In this document: one piece after another, positions 41,765 to 50,182 of the stretch
How the letters are laid out: the number at the start of each line of letters is the position of its first letter
Position numbering within the stretch: position 1 is the stretch's first letter
Source: Beijerinckiaceae bacterium
Lineage (GTDB): Bacteria > Pseudomonadota > Alphaproteobacteria > Rhizobiales > Beijerinckiaceae
NCBI GenBank assembly: GCA_947475995.1
Contig: CANJNI010000006.1
Location: forward strand, 1-64,000
Direction: 5' to 3'
DNA: 64,000 bases
The notes under the pieces: generated by a model
The model's input: the letters and a program-made list of their open reading frames with translations, nothing else
Database searches by the model: none
Told to the model about the DNA's origin: nothing
Translations under genes and position numbers: made by a program

Positions 41765-42274
41765 ATGTTCAAGAGGCGGTTTGGACACGCTTTTCTGGCA
41801 ACTGTTGTTGCCATCGCTTCGTTGACCGGCGCGCCTCGTGCTCAGGAGACGGGTCTGACCGGGGCCGACAAGGCAGCCGACATCGTACAGGCCCGCCAAT
41901 TGTTGATGGATGCCGCCGAAGAGCACATCATGTTCATTGATGCGGTCAGTGCGGGTAAGGACCTCGCATTAAGCGACATGAAGTCGCGGGCCTACCAGCT
42001 CAACATCCTGTTGCTGGCATTTCCGCATTTGTTTCCGCCGCAGACAACGCCCGCTGCCGGTGACCGGGACGGAGCCTTCCAGACCAATGCGACTGACGCG
42101 GTGTGGAAGGACTTTCCTGCCTTTTATCAGGCAGCTCAGGATTTTGCTGCCGTGGCGCTTGATGCAAGCCAGGCGAAGGACATAGGGGCGTTCCGTGTTT
42201 ACGGCGCCCAACTAAGGGCAGGCTGCGATTCCTGCCATCAGGCCTATATGACGCCTGTCGAACAGCCAAAATGA
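41765..42274 (+). CDS. Cytochrome c' -like periplasmic protein
   Basis: This 169-residue protein starts at an ATG 6 nt after GGAG; in-frame ATGs at 41753 and 41759 are alternatives. The leader ends near APRAQ. The mature part is helical with a single heme-binding site, C154-D-S-C157-H158, very close to the C-terminus (HQAYMTPVEQPK). A C-terminal CxxCH on a four-helix bundle is the hallmark of cytochrome c' (class II). Those proteins bind NO and have a five-coordinate heme. It lies between the DUF6351-like gene, from which a terminator separates it, and other exported proteins. Confidence 0.82.
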   Translation: MFKRRFGHAFLATVVAIASLTGAPRAQETGLTGADKAADIVQARQLLMDAAEEHIMFIDAVSAGKDLALSDMKSRAYQLNILLLAFPHLFPPQTTPAAGDRDGAFQTNATDAVWKDFPAFYQAAQDFAAVALDASQAKDIGAFRVYGAQLRAGCDSCHQAYMTPVEQPK

Positions 42275-42297
42275 CATAAGTGCATCATGCATCGCTA

Positions 42298-42325
42298 TTG
42301 ACCGCTCGCGCATGAGTGCTAATCT
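42298..42325 (+). promoter_or_regulatory. Sigma-70-like promoter candidate
   Basis: TTGACC at 42298-42303 and TAATCT at 42320-42325 are separated by 16 bp, placing a start about 115 bp before the gene at 42446. It is a sequence match only. Confidence 0.45.
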
Positions 42326-42445
42326 CGACTCACAATAAATACTTGCCGTCACTGAAGTGATCGTAGCAATGAATCTCGCCGGCGATTGCCGACGCGATGG
42401 GGGATGAAACAGCGCAAATCGGCGTTCAGCCGGTCGGGAGGACTA

Positions 42446-43399
42446 ATGTCTGCAAGCTTTGTCAAATCAGCACTGCGCCTGCTCGCTGCGGGCGCCGCCG
42501 TCGCTGCGGCCACATTTGTTGGAGCCGGATCGTCCTATGCGCAGGGTCCGTGCCCTCAGTGCGGTCCTCAGGTTCAGATCAAGGATGTCGACAAGGCGAT
42601 AGGCGAGGCCGCGCAAAGCATGGGCCTCGTGCGCGCCATCCTCCAGACCATCGGCCAGATGAACAATTACGAATATGTCGCCAATGGCTCATGGGTGGAT
42701 CTTGAGGCTGCGACGCTCGGACAGCCGCAACCGGTCAGCAAGATCGTATGGAATGTCCACCAGCAACTCTGGGCGTCGCGGATGCAGGTGTCCGGCGTAG
42801 CGGCGCATCGCGTCGTGAAGGGCAATCGCGCCTGGGACGAGACCTGGTTTGAAGAAAAGGGCAAGGCCGGGACGGTCAAGAAAATCCGAACCAATCCTGC
42901 CGACGGCGCCGCCAAACTGCGCGCCCAACTCGTCTGGCTGGAACCCCATGCGTTCCTCAGCCATGTGGCGTTCGCGGCCAACAAGAAGTGCCTGCTGACT
43001 GAAGCCAAGGCCTGCGAAACCAAATGGTCGAAGGGCGAGGAGAACGGTCTCACCACATTGTCGGTCGAAATCAATGGCGTGACCTACAAGGGGACGCTGG
43101 ACGCCAAGAAGCGGATTGGGTCTATCGAGGCGAAGCTCGATTTGCCGAGCGGAGCAGGCAAGACCGTCGTGGCGAAATACACGCAGTGGCGCGCCGGCGA
43201 AACGGACACGAATGATCCGAAGGATCGCGCCGCACAGGGTCCGAAGGCGCTCGACAAGTTCCACAACGGCCTTTACTGGCCCGAAAAGGTGGTCTGGGAA
43301 CTCGACGGCCAGAAGGTGCTGGATCTGACCGTGACCGAAGGCTGGGGCAATCCGTACACCATTTATCCGGAGCCCGAACTCCTCGCGAAGGCGCAGTGA
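42446..43399 (+). CDS. Conserved exported protein of unknown function
   Basis: The ATG at 42446 follows GGGAGG, giving 317 residues. The signal peptide is MSASFVKSALRLLAAGAAVA with likely cleavage before QGPCPQC. The mature N-terminus carries a CPQC pair, and more cysteines occur in KKCLLTEAKACETKW. Much of the protein is tryptophan-rich and beta-like, for example WNVHQQLWASRMQV, WDETWFEEKG and YWPEKVVWELDG. I do not recognise a family. It is followed by two more exported proteins in one transcript ending at 44832. Confidence 0.75.
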   Translation: MSASFVKSALRLLAAGAAVAAATFVGAGSSYAQGPCPQCGPQVQIKDVDKAIGEAAQSMGLVRAILQTIGQMNNYEYVANGSWVDLEAATLGQPQPVSKIVWNVHQQLWASRMQVSGVAAHRVVKGNRAWDETWFEEKGKAGTVKKIRTNPADGAAKLRAQLVWLEPHAFLSHVAFAANKKCLLTEAKACETKWSKGEENGLTTLSVEINGVTYKGTLDAKKRIGSIEAKLDLPSGAGKTVVAKYTQWRAGETDTNDPKDRAAQGPKALDKFHNGLYWPEKVVWELDGQKVLDLTVTEGWGNPYTIYPEPELLAKAQ

Positions 43400-43448
43400 T
43401 TTACAATTTGTGGAAGCCGGAAAGGGCTTCCTTTCAAGGAGACCGAAA

Positions 43449-43865
43449 ATGAAAAAGATCTTTGTTTTTGGCGCGATGCTGGCGACGACCCTGGCTTTTG
43501 CTTCGGGTTCCCAGGCGCATCACGCCGTGCAGGCTCAGTTCGATGTGTCCAAGAACGTCATCTTCAAGGGCAAGCTGATCAAGGTCGACTGGCAGAATCC
43601 TCATGCCTGGTTCCACTTTGAAGTGACCAAGCCGGATGGCTCCGTCGAGACCTGGTCGACCGAAACCGTCGGTCCCAACGGACTGCGTCGGCTTGGCCTG
43701 AGCGACCGTCGCCTGTTCCAGATCGGCGAGACCTATACGGTGGACATTTGTCCTGATCGCTCGGGCGCGAAACTTGGTTTCACCAACGCCTTTACCTTCC
43801 CGGACGGCAAGTTCATCAAGGTGGGCTTCCCGGAAAACCCGAATGGCGAGATCCCCAACAAGTAA
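43449..43865 (+). CDS. Exported DUF6152-like protein
   Basis: AAGGAG sits 7 nt before the ATG, giving 138 residues. The leader ends at SGSQAHH, so the mature protein starts with a double histidine. The short beta-barrel-like domain reads VIFKGKLIKVDWQNPHAWFH, then VETWSTETVGPNGLRRLG and GETYTVDICPDRSGAK. The KVDWxNPH motif is typical of DUF6152 proteins, which often neighbour other exported proteins like the next gene. A metal or ligand role for the histidines is possible. Function unknown. Confidence 0.75.
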   Translation: MKKIFVFGAMLATTLAFASGSQAHHAVQAQFDVSKNVIFKGKLIKVDWQNPHAWFHFEVTKPDGSVETWSTETVGPNGLRRLGLSDRRLFQIGETYTVDICPDRSGAKLGFTNAFTFPDGKFIKVGFPENPNGEIPNK

Positions 43866-43898
43866 GGCGATCGTCAAAACAATATCAGGGAGGAATAA

Positions 43899-44759
43899 AT
43901 GCGCGGATCAATCGCGAGTGTGAAAACGTTGGGCGTTGCGATCGTGGCCCTGCTGACGGCAGCGACAGCGAGCCTTGCCCAGAACCCGCCGAACCGTCCA
44001 AATCTCAACGGGATCTGGATTCCGGGCGCTCCGCCGCCGCCGCCGAAGTCGGCCCTTTGCGGCGAAAAGGTAGACGCATTCGCCAACGACGCGGTCGAGC
44101 GTTTCTCTGCTGGCGGCGCGAAGGGTGGCGAGAAGTGGATCACCTTCGAGCAGGATTGCGGCGTCCAGCACCGCGGTCGTGTCAGCAAGCCGACCTACAA
44201 GCCGCAGTTCTGGGAAGAAGTCCGCATGCGCGATATCTACGCCAATGCGGGCGGCGAGTATGAGAAATATGCCGACCCGCAATGGCTGAACGTTCCGCTT
44301 GGTGTGCCGCGCCTGCTGCAGCCCAACCAGATCGTTCAGGTCGGCGAGCAGATGTTCTTCCTGTACGAGAACCAGAACCAGTTTCGCTCGATCCCGACGG
44401 ACTGCCGCGAACACGATCCCGTGCTGAAGTATGATCAAACCGTCAATGGTCTGGCGGTGGGTTGCTGGCAAGGCGATGTTCTGACCGTGACCTCGATGGG
44501 ATTCACGGACCAGACCTGGCTCGACTGGCCCGGCTACCTTCATTCCAACGAAATGGTCGTGAAGGAAATCTTCAAGCGCGAAGGCGACATCCTGATCTAT
44601 GACTGCATCGTCGAAGATCCAGTCATGTTCATGGAACCCTGGCAGATGCCGCAGATCCGGCTCAACCTGAACAAGACGCCCGGAGCGCAGCTCATGCAGG
44701 ACGTGCCGTACAACGACCGTTCGCTCGGCAAGCTTTCCGATCCGAGCTATCGGGGCTGA
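43899..44759 (+). CDS. Conserved exported protein, partner of the DUF6152-like protein
   Basis: This 286-residue protein has GGGAGG before the ATG and a leader ending near ASLAQ. The mature start NPPNRPNLNGIWIPGAPPPP includes the LNGIW motif seen in many DUF6152-linked exported proteins. Later motifs are RDIYANAGGEYEKYADPQWL and a tryptophan-rich WQGDVLTVTSMGFTDQTWLD. Four cysteines may form disulfides. No enzyme active site was recognised. A terminator follows 43 bp downstream. Confidence 0.7.
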   Translation: MRGSIASVKTLGVAIVALLTAATASLAQNPPNRPNLNGIWIPGAPPPPPKSALCGEKVDAFANDAVERFSAGGAKGGEKWITFEQDCGVQHRGRVSKPTYKPQFWEEVRMRDIYANAGGEYEKYADPQWLNVPLGVPRLLQPNQIVQVGEQMFFLYENQNQFRSIPTDCREHDPVLKYDQTVNGLAVGCWQGDVLTVTSMGFTDQTWLDWPGYLHSNEMVVKEIFKREGDILIYDCIVEDPVMFMEPWQMPQIRLNLNKTPGAQLMQDVPYNDRSLGKLSDPSYRG

Positions 44760-44801
44760 TCCGGAGGGCGCCGATCGCGTCCTTCTGCCTGACATCCAAC
44801 C

Positions 44802-44832
44802 GCGCGCGGCCTCAACGCCGCGCGCCTTCTTT
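44802..44832 (+). terminator. Rho-independent terminator
   Basis: GCGCGCGGC (44802-44810) pairs with GCCGCGCGC (44817-44825) across CTCAAC. CTTCTTT follows. It ends the transcript of exported proteins from 42446 to 44759. Confidence 0.8.
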
Positions 44833-44875
44833 GTCGCATCGCGCTAAGCCGACCGCAGCACCTGAAAGGCGCATC

Positions 44876-45031
44876 ATGGAAGCAGGCATCATGCTCATCT
44901 ATCAGGGACTGGCGCTGCTGGTCGCTGTTATGATGGCCGTCGTGGTCTGGCGTGAAAGCGACTGGCGCACCCAGTTTTTCGCAGCCCTGATTTTCATTCC
45001 ATTTGTGCTGCGCGCGGTGGGGGTCAAGTAA
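44876..45031 (+). CDS. Small single-pass or two-helix membrane protein
   Basis: The ATG at 44876 has AAAGG 6 nt upstream, giving 51 residues; an ATG at 44891 is an alternative. Two short hydrophobic stretches (about 5-24 and 33-48) flank WRESDWRTQ. Its TAA overlaps the next ATG by one base (TAATG), so the two are coupled. A role in anchoring or exporting the next protein is possible. No family recognised. Confidence 0.6.
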   Translation: MEAGIMLIYQGLALLVAVMMAVVVWRESDWRTQFFAALIFIPFVLRAVGVK

Positions 45032-46161
45032 TGTCGATGGCCAACAAGAAATCGGCGCTGCTGCTGTCGGTGGCGGCTGTCGTGGTGAGCGTGACGTCGG
45101 GCTGGATATTCCAGTCCATGCATGAGGATGAGCCGATCGTTTCGGGCGCGGGCGTCACGGCGCGACGTATGCTCAGCGAATTTGAGGGAAATCTGAAAGG
45201 CAGTCCGGGCGACACGCCTGTTTTCGAGATCGGTTCCGACAAGGCAGGCGGAACCATAACGATATTGGGCGGCACGCACCCTCAGGAAATCGCCGGGATG
45301 ATGGCGGCGGTGCTGCTGGTCGAAAACGCCAGGGCGACGCAGGGCAAGCTGGTCGTGGTTCCGCAGTCGAACCGCAGCGGCTTCACTCACACCGACCCTA
45401 TGGAAGCCTATCTGCACTCCTACGAGGTCGATACGCCCGGAGGGAAGCGGTGGTTCCGGGTTGGAATGCGTCTGGCGAATCCGGTCCATCAATGGCCTGA
45501 TCCGGATATCTTCATTCATTATCCCAGCCGTGAAGGAATGGTGGGACACGAGACCCGTAATCTCAACCGCAACCATCCCGGCAAGAAGGAAGGCTGGCTG
45601 GTCGGGCGCGTGAGCTACGCGCTGACGCAACTTGCCAAAACATCGTCGCTCATCTTCGACCTGCATGAAGCGCAGCCTGAATATCCAGTGATCAACAAGC
45701 TCGTGTCGCACGAGAACGCCTTCGAGGTTTCTGCGACCGCGCAGGCCATGCTGCAATCCCGGCGGATTCCGATGGGCCTTGAAAAGTCGCCGAAGAATCT
45801 GCACGGCTTGAGCCATCGCGAGTTCGGCGATCATGCAAAGGCTCTCGCGATTCTGGCAGAATCCGCCAACCCGGCGATGGGCAGGTTCCGGGGACGCACG
45901 AGCGAGGAACTCGTGGTGGGCGGCAAGGACGCGAACTATGTGCGCGCTGCGCAGCTCGGGCGCTTGTTCGTGCGCTTTGATGAGCAGGGCTGGCCGCTCA
46001 ACGTGCGCGTGGCGCGTCATCTGGCGGCGATCGAGGAAGTCATCAACGCCTATAACGAGCTCAACCCGGACAAGCCGGTGATCATAGAGAACATGCCGAA
46101 GTACCGGGATGTTGTTGAAAAAGGTCTGGGGCCTTTCCTGAAACCGCCCCCGAAGGCCTGA
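45031..46161 (+). CDS. Membrane-anchored succinylglutamate desuccinylase/aspartoacylase-like protein
   Basis: This 376-residue protein has an N-terminal anchor or uncleaved leader (about 8-27). The M14-type zinc site is present: H83 and E86 in GGTHPQE and H212 in FDLHEAQP. The ETRNLNRNHPG segment near 174-184 gives the family's substrate-carboxylate contacts. AstE/AspA enzymes deacylate N-acyl amino acids, while periplasmic relatives can be carboxypeptidases. The location outside the cytoplasm suggests cleavage of an external amide such as a peptide or acyl-glutamate. It converges with the TRAP permease gene across a palindromic terminator. Confidence 0.82.
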   Translation: MSMANKKSALLLSVAAVVVSVTSGWIFQSMHEDEPIVSGAGVTARRMLSEFEGNLKGSPGDTPVFEIGSDKAGGTITILGGTHPQEIAGMMAAVLLVENARATQGKLVVVPQSNRSGFTHTDPMEAYLHSYEVDTPGGKRWFRVGMRLANPVHQWPDPDIFIHYPSREGMVGHETRNLNRNHPGKKEGWLVGRVSYALTQLAKTSSLIFDLHEAQPEYPVINKLVSHENAFEVSATAQAMLQSRRIPMGLEKSPKNLHGLSHREFGDHAKALAILAESANPAMGRFRGRTSEELVVGGKDANYVRAAQLGRLFVRFDEQGWPLNVRVARHLAAIEEVINAYNELNPDKPVIIENMPKYRDVVEKGLGPFLKPPPKA

Positions 46162-46175
46162 TCCTTCTTTTCCCG

Positions 46176-46217
46176 AACAAAAGGGCCGCTACTCCCGGGA
46201 GTAGCGGCCCTTTTGTT
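46176..46217. terminator. Perfect 42 nt palindrome, bidirectional terminator
   Basis: Every base from 46176 to 46196 pairs with 46217 down to 46197, a 21 bp perfect inverted repeat with no built-in loop, centred on CCCGGG. The arms end in AACAAAAGGG and CCCTTTTGTT, so each direction leaves a T-rich tail. It lies between convergent genes ending at 46161 and 46245 and most likely terminates both. Confidence 0.93.
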
Positions 46218-46244
46218 TTGTCGTGACGCCTTGGGGCTCCCGGA

Positions 46245-47522
46245 TCAGGTGATGATTCCGGACAGCTGCCTGGCGAAGAAGATCATTACGAACGCCGTCG
46301 CCACAAGCACAAGCAATGGCGGCCATGCGCGTCGGAAGACCTGTCCGACCGTACCGCCGCCGACCACATAGCAGGACAGCGCGGCTGCAATCGATGTCGG
46401 CGGAACGAATTCAGCCAGGGCAGCCAGTCCGGACAGCGCAGATACGTTGATGATCATGTCCTGCGCGATGAGCCAGAACGCGGCCGGAACACCGAGAACG
46501 TCGGCCACCACCATCGATGTGAGAGGGCCGCCCAGCAGCGGCATCCCGACCAGAAGTCCCGGATAGATCCATGGCGAGCCGAGCGACATCGTGCTCACGA
46601 CAAGCCAGCCGCGCACGCCCGTCAAGGTCATGATCTGGACGATGATGCCGACCGCCACCAGCACTGCTCCGAGCAGAAGCGGCGTGCCGGTGAAAGTGGA
46701 GTAGAGCACCTCCTTGATGCGCGGCCCCTTGACGCGAGGCAGCATCACAAGGCCACCGATGATCAGCACCAGGGGACTCGACGGATCGGGAAGCTGCTCG
46801 GGGAAGATGCGGACCGCCAGCCAGATTGCGACCATGAGGATGAACGGCAAAAGACCGAGGAGGGCTGCGCCCGCGTTGAAGGGACCCGTCATTTCCGCCG
46901 CTTTTTCCGTAGGACGAGCGCCGGTTGAAAACCAGATGACGCCCGCAATGGCCATCGGCAACGAGAGGAACAGGAGCGCTCTTGTGACGCCCGTCCAGGG
47001 CATATTCACGCCGTCTGCGAGCAGCATGGCCGGAACATTGACCGGCGGCGCGATCATGCCGGCGGTTGCCGTGACGGCGATGAAAGCTGCAATCGACGCA
47101 TCCGCAAAACCAAGTCGTCTCAATGCCGGGACGGCGATGACGCCGGCCGACAGAACCGCGACTCCCGAGAGGCCGACGAACATGCCCACCACGAAGATCG
47201 GCAATCCGACCATCGTCAGCACAAGGGCGACACGGCCGCCTCCGGCGTTGACGATTCCGTCGGAAGCCGCATCAGCAGCGCCGCTGACGCGCATCATATG
47301 TCCGAAGAACGTCCCGGCGAAGAGCGCCAGAATCAGATTGATGAATCCGAAACCGCCTTCCACGAGGTGCCGGTACGGGAAGCCGAAGTCGCCGATCAAA
47401 GCCGCGACTGCGGCGACGAGGATGAAGACGGCCGGAAGCGTCCAGCGAAGCGCGATATGCAGCAAGAGAAAAAGCGCAATCGAAACGCCGAATATTATAG
47501 CCGGATGGAGTCCGAGCGTCAT
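46245..47522 (-). CDS. TRAP-type transporter large permease (DctM-like), orphan
   Basis: This 425-residue protein has about 12 membrane helices. It shows DctM features: a glycine-rich LVLTMVGLPIFVVGMFVGLS region, the GMIAPPVNVPAMLLADGVN substrate and sodium-site hairpin near 165-185, and the mirrored AEFVPPTSIAAALSCYV near 370. GGGGGG lies 5 nt before the ATG. No DctP binding protein or DctQ small permease is nearby, so it cannot be a standard TRAP system unless partners are elsewhere. It follows the poly-gamma-glutamate genes by 27 bp on the same strand and is probably cotranscribed. Confidence 0.82.
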   Translation of the reverse strand: MTLGLHPAIIFGVSIALFLLLHIALRWTLPAVFILVAAVAALIGDFGFPYRHLVEGGFGFINLILALFAGTFFGHMMRVSGAADAASDGIVNAGGGRVALVLTMVGLPIFVVGMFVGLSGVAVLSAGVIAVPALRRLGFADASIAAFIAVTATAGMIAPPVNVPAMLLADGVNMPWTGVTRALLFLSLPMAIAGVIWFSTGARPTEKAAEMTGPFNAGAALLGLLPFILMVAIWLAVRIFPEQLPDPSSPLVLIIGGLVMLPRVKGPRIKEVLYSTFTGTPLLLGAVLVAVGIIVQIMTLTGVRGWLVVSTMSLGSPWIYPGLLVGMPLLGGPLTSMVVADVLGVPAAFWLIAQDMIINVSALSGLAALAEFVPPTSIAAALSCYVVGGGTVGQVFRRAWPPLLVLVATAFVMIFFARQLSGIIT

Positions 47523-47549
47523 TCAATCCCCCCGAAAATGCGGCCCTTT

Positions 47550-48581
47550 TCAGTTTGGGCCGTTCTTCATTGAGCCATAGACCGATGGATTGTTGCCCGG
47601 CGCCGGAAGCGGCACGGGATCGAACGGCAATCCGAATTCGACCGCAAGTCTCCTGAAGTTGATGACATTTAACATCGGAGTTCCGTTTTCCGCCAGTCTA
47701 AATGCCAGTCCGGGCACTCCATCGTGACAAGAAACCGCACGTGTGAGGCCGGGTGGCAACTCGTAAGATTCCCGGCACGTTCCAAGGCCGATGATCGCAC
47801 CGCCGACATTGACCACGACGGCGGCTTTCGCTCCTGCGGGCAAAGCGCGATCCACTCGCGTCATCAGTTCATCGACGAGTGCAGACCAGGGACGCTTTTC
47901 AACGAGTTCAACGCCGTGGCGCTGGGCGGCCTGGGCCAACGCCAGGCGGCCCTCGCGGTCCATCGACGCGCCGGTCGCGCCTTCGCCGCCGATGACGGCC
48001 GCGATCGGGGATGAGCGCAAGATGCCCTTCTGGCGCAGCAACGTCAGCATATCCAGCCAGTTGAAGTCGGGATCGTTCGCGCCGTACATGGACGAACTGA
48101 GCGATGCGATGATGAAGGGCTTCAGCCCAAGCGATTCCGCCGCCGCGATCGCGGCCACATTGCCGCCCACGAAAGAACCCGACGTGATCATCACGACGGG
48201 CGCGCCGCGCGGCAGGTCAAGCGACGACAGCAGCCGAACGAGCACTGCGGCCAGATCGGGGTTTGTGGCTGTTCGCTTCGAACCGATGTCGCCGAGCGTC
48301 GTGGTGATGGACGTATATTCGTGTCCGATCATGCCGGTCTGGTTGGGGTCGATGGCGGGCGGTTGCATCAAGCCGCGCGCTTCCTTCTCGGCGCGGATGA
48401 TCTGGCTTGCGTGCTGCATGGTGCGCGCGGCAGTCAGCATGGGGGAAAATTCGCGGTGGATGGTCCGACGGGAGAGATGGTCCGCCAGCATCGCCGCGCC
48501 GCTTGCCGCAATGGCCGCCAAAGCGAGCGTTATATATTTGCGACGACCCCGTAAGAGCGGACGCTCGGCCTGCGCGCTCAC
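47550..48581 (-). CDS. Poly-gamma-glutamate system protein (TIGR04332-like)
   Basis: The GTG start overlaps the pgsC-like stop by 4 bp, giving 343 residues. One N-terminal membrane helix (about 17-34) precedes an extracytoplasmic domain with TITTTLGDIGSKRTATNPDL, an ITSGSFVGGNVAAIAAAESLG nucleotide-like loop, and GGEGATGASMDREGR. The same order of genes with PgsB and PgsC relatives is what marks the TIGR04332 group, thought to replace CapA/PgsA in some polyglutamate systems. The exact activity is unknown. Assignment rests on remembered family features plus context. Confidence 0.72.
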   Translation of the reverse strand: MSAQAERPLLRGRRKYITLALAAIAASGAAMLADHLSRRTIHREFSPMLTAARTMQHASQIIRAEKEARGLMQPPAIDPNQTGMIGHEYTSITTTLGDIGSKRTATNPDLAAVLVRLLSSLDLPRGAPVVMITSGSFVGGNVAAIAAAESLGLKPFIIASLSSSMYGANDPDFNWLDMLTLLRQKGILRSSPIAAVIGGEGATGASMDREGRLALAQAAQRHGVELVEKRPWSALVDELMTRVDRALPAGAKAAVVVNVGGAIIGLGTCRESYELPPGLTRAVSCHDGVPGLAFRLAENGTPMLNVINFRRLAVEFGLPFDPVPLPAPGNNPSVYGSMKNGPN

Positions 48582-49012
48582 CAGCGCACCGCCAGAATCA
48601 CCAGAAGGCGGGTGATGGGCGCGGCAATTGCCAGCGCCAGAAGCGTCGGCCAGACGCCCTGCCGGTCAAACTGGTTCGCCAGCAATCCCGGCACAACGAA
48701 GCCCAGACTAGCCCATTCTAGATTGGCGGGCGCAAGCGCAGGGGTCGCCCATTGCGCTCCGATGCTGATCGTCATTCCGCTCAGAACAGCCACCGCAAAG
48801 CGGCGGCTGCCGAACAGCATCAAACGCGTGGAGAGCAGGCGCACGAAACCGAAAGCGAGCAGCGAGGCCGCGAGAAATCCGAGCAGCGGAACAGGGCGGT
48901 CGAGCAGCAGCGCCACATATCCCGGCACCACGATGCCGCCGGCGGTGAGGCCGACGATTTCCGTCACCAGCAGGCTGATGACGACGCCGATGACCAGAGA
49001 GGCCGTCAGCAC
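48578..49012 (-). CDS. pgsC: PgsC/CapC-family poly-gamma-glutamate synthesis membrane protein
   Basis: The GTG start at 49012 overlaps the end of the pgsB-like gene by 7 bp, giving 144 residues. Four hydrophobic helices and the motifs LVTEIVGLTAGGIVVPGYVA (18-37) and GFVVPGLLANQFDRQG near 113 are characteristic of CapC/PgsC. With PgsB it forms the membrane complex that makes and exports poly-gamma-glutamate. The short loop of charged residues is conserved. Overlap on both sides implies translational coupling. Confidence 0.88.
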   Translation of the reverse strand: MLTASLVIGVVISLLVTEIVGLTAGGIVVPGYVALLLDRPVPLLGFLAASLLAFGFVRLLSTRLMLFGSRRFAVAVLSGMTISIGAQWATPALAPANLEWASLGFVVPGLLANQFDRQGVWPTLLALAIAAPITRLLVILAVRW

Positions 49013-50175
49013 GCGACGGCCCGCCTTCTGATTTCATCCGCGAAGTCTGCGCCCATGCCCCGGTAGTTTCCGATTCCCCAGACAACAGCGCCGCTTTTGA
49101 CGTGGCGCGAGATTTCGTCGAGCGCGCCGGATGCGTCTCGCGCACGCAAGCTGACCGCATTCAGACCCAGTCGTTTCGCCAGTCGTCGCGCCAGCGGATC
49201 GCCAGCCAACACGATTTCAGGACGCTCCGGCAATGATGCGAAGAATTGAAGAAAGGCCAATGTCCGCAGGGGTCTGTCACGTCGCGCATTCAACAGCACG
49301 ATCCGCTCGCCCGAGTCAGTGGAGGCGCCCCACAGGCGGCTCAAGGACGTGACGTCGTTGCAGGCAAATGCATTGGCGATGTGGCAAGAGCCTGCGGGAG
49401 TCGCGATTTCCGTCGTGGTGAAATGTCCCGGATCAGGAAACGCGCAGGCGATCGCCGCCTCTGCGCTCTGCGTGGAAATTCCGTGGCCCTCGCAAACCGC
49501 CAGTGCCAGCGCGCGATTTGCTGAGTCAGGGTCGAGGCCAGTGGCGGTCACCGTCGTCACAGCACAGTTCAATGCGCGTGCGCGGGCGAGCAGCGCCGGG
49601 TCAGCAGCTTCATTGGTCATGTATACGCGGCCGCCCGCCGGAAGAGCCCACTTGATCGCGTCGGCCATTGCGTCTGGCGCATCGCCCAGTTCTTCCTGAT
49701 GATCGGGCCGCAAATTGGTGATCACCAATGTCGTCGCCCTGATCAGATGGCGCTCGCTGGCGTCGATCATTTCGGGGCGGATCGCCATGCATTCCACAAC
49801 AAGCGCCTTGGCCTGCAGCCTTGCCGCCTCTTTCACGAGCCGCATCTGCTCGACGATTGCTGCGGGCCCACGTCGGGGAAAAACCCGGTCCGTCCCGTCG
49901 GGATCGATGAAGCGCGGCTCGGAGCCTGTCGTCTTCGCCAGCGTCTTCACATCGCCTGAGCGCAGCCCGGCTGCGATCATGCGCGTGACGGTGGATTTGC
50001 CGCGCGTGCCTGCGATGTGAATGCGGATCGGAATCGTCGCCAGCCTGCGACGATGCATGGCGGATTGCAGCCAGAGCCATCCCAGCAAAATGACCAGCGC
50101 AAGGAGCGCAACGGCAAAAAGGCGCGCATCACGGAGATGCGCGCCCGAAGCCGCGAGTCCCAGCCAGCCGGTCAT
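49006..50175 (-). CDS. pgsB: PgsB/CapB-family poly-gamma-glutamate synthase
   Basis: This 389-residue protein has an N-terminal membrane helix (about 18-37). The Mur-ligase-like ATP loop is GTRGKST (56-62). The family features ECMAIRPEM near 128 and ITNLRPDHQEELG near 152 follow. CapB/PgsB activates the gamma-carboxylate of glutamate with ATP and joins residues to build a gamma-linked polymer. It sits 7 bp after the DUF6305-like gene and overlaps pgsC. Without a recognised CapA/PgsA or depolymerase CapD, the polymer could be short, released or modified. Confidence 0.9.
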   Translation of the reverse strand: MTGWLGLAASGAHLRDARLFAVALLALVILLGWLWLQSAMHRRRLATIPIRIHIAGTRGKSTVTRMIAAGLRSGDVKTLAKTTGSEPRFIDPDGTDRVFPRRGPAAIVEQMRLVKEAARLQAKALVVECMAIRPEMIDASERHLIRATTLVITNLRPDHQEELGDAPDAMADAIKWALPAGGRVYMTNEAADPALLARARALNCAVTTVTATGLDPDSANRALALAVCEGHGISTQSAEAAIACAFPDPGHFTTTEIATPAGSCHIANAFACNDVTSLSRLWGASTDSGERIVLLNARRDRPLRTLAFLQFFASLPERPEIVLAGDPLARRLAKRLGLNAVSLRARDASGALDEISRHVKSGAVVWGIGNYRGMGADFADEIRRRAVAC

Positions 50176-50182
50176 TTGTGCG

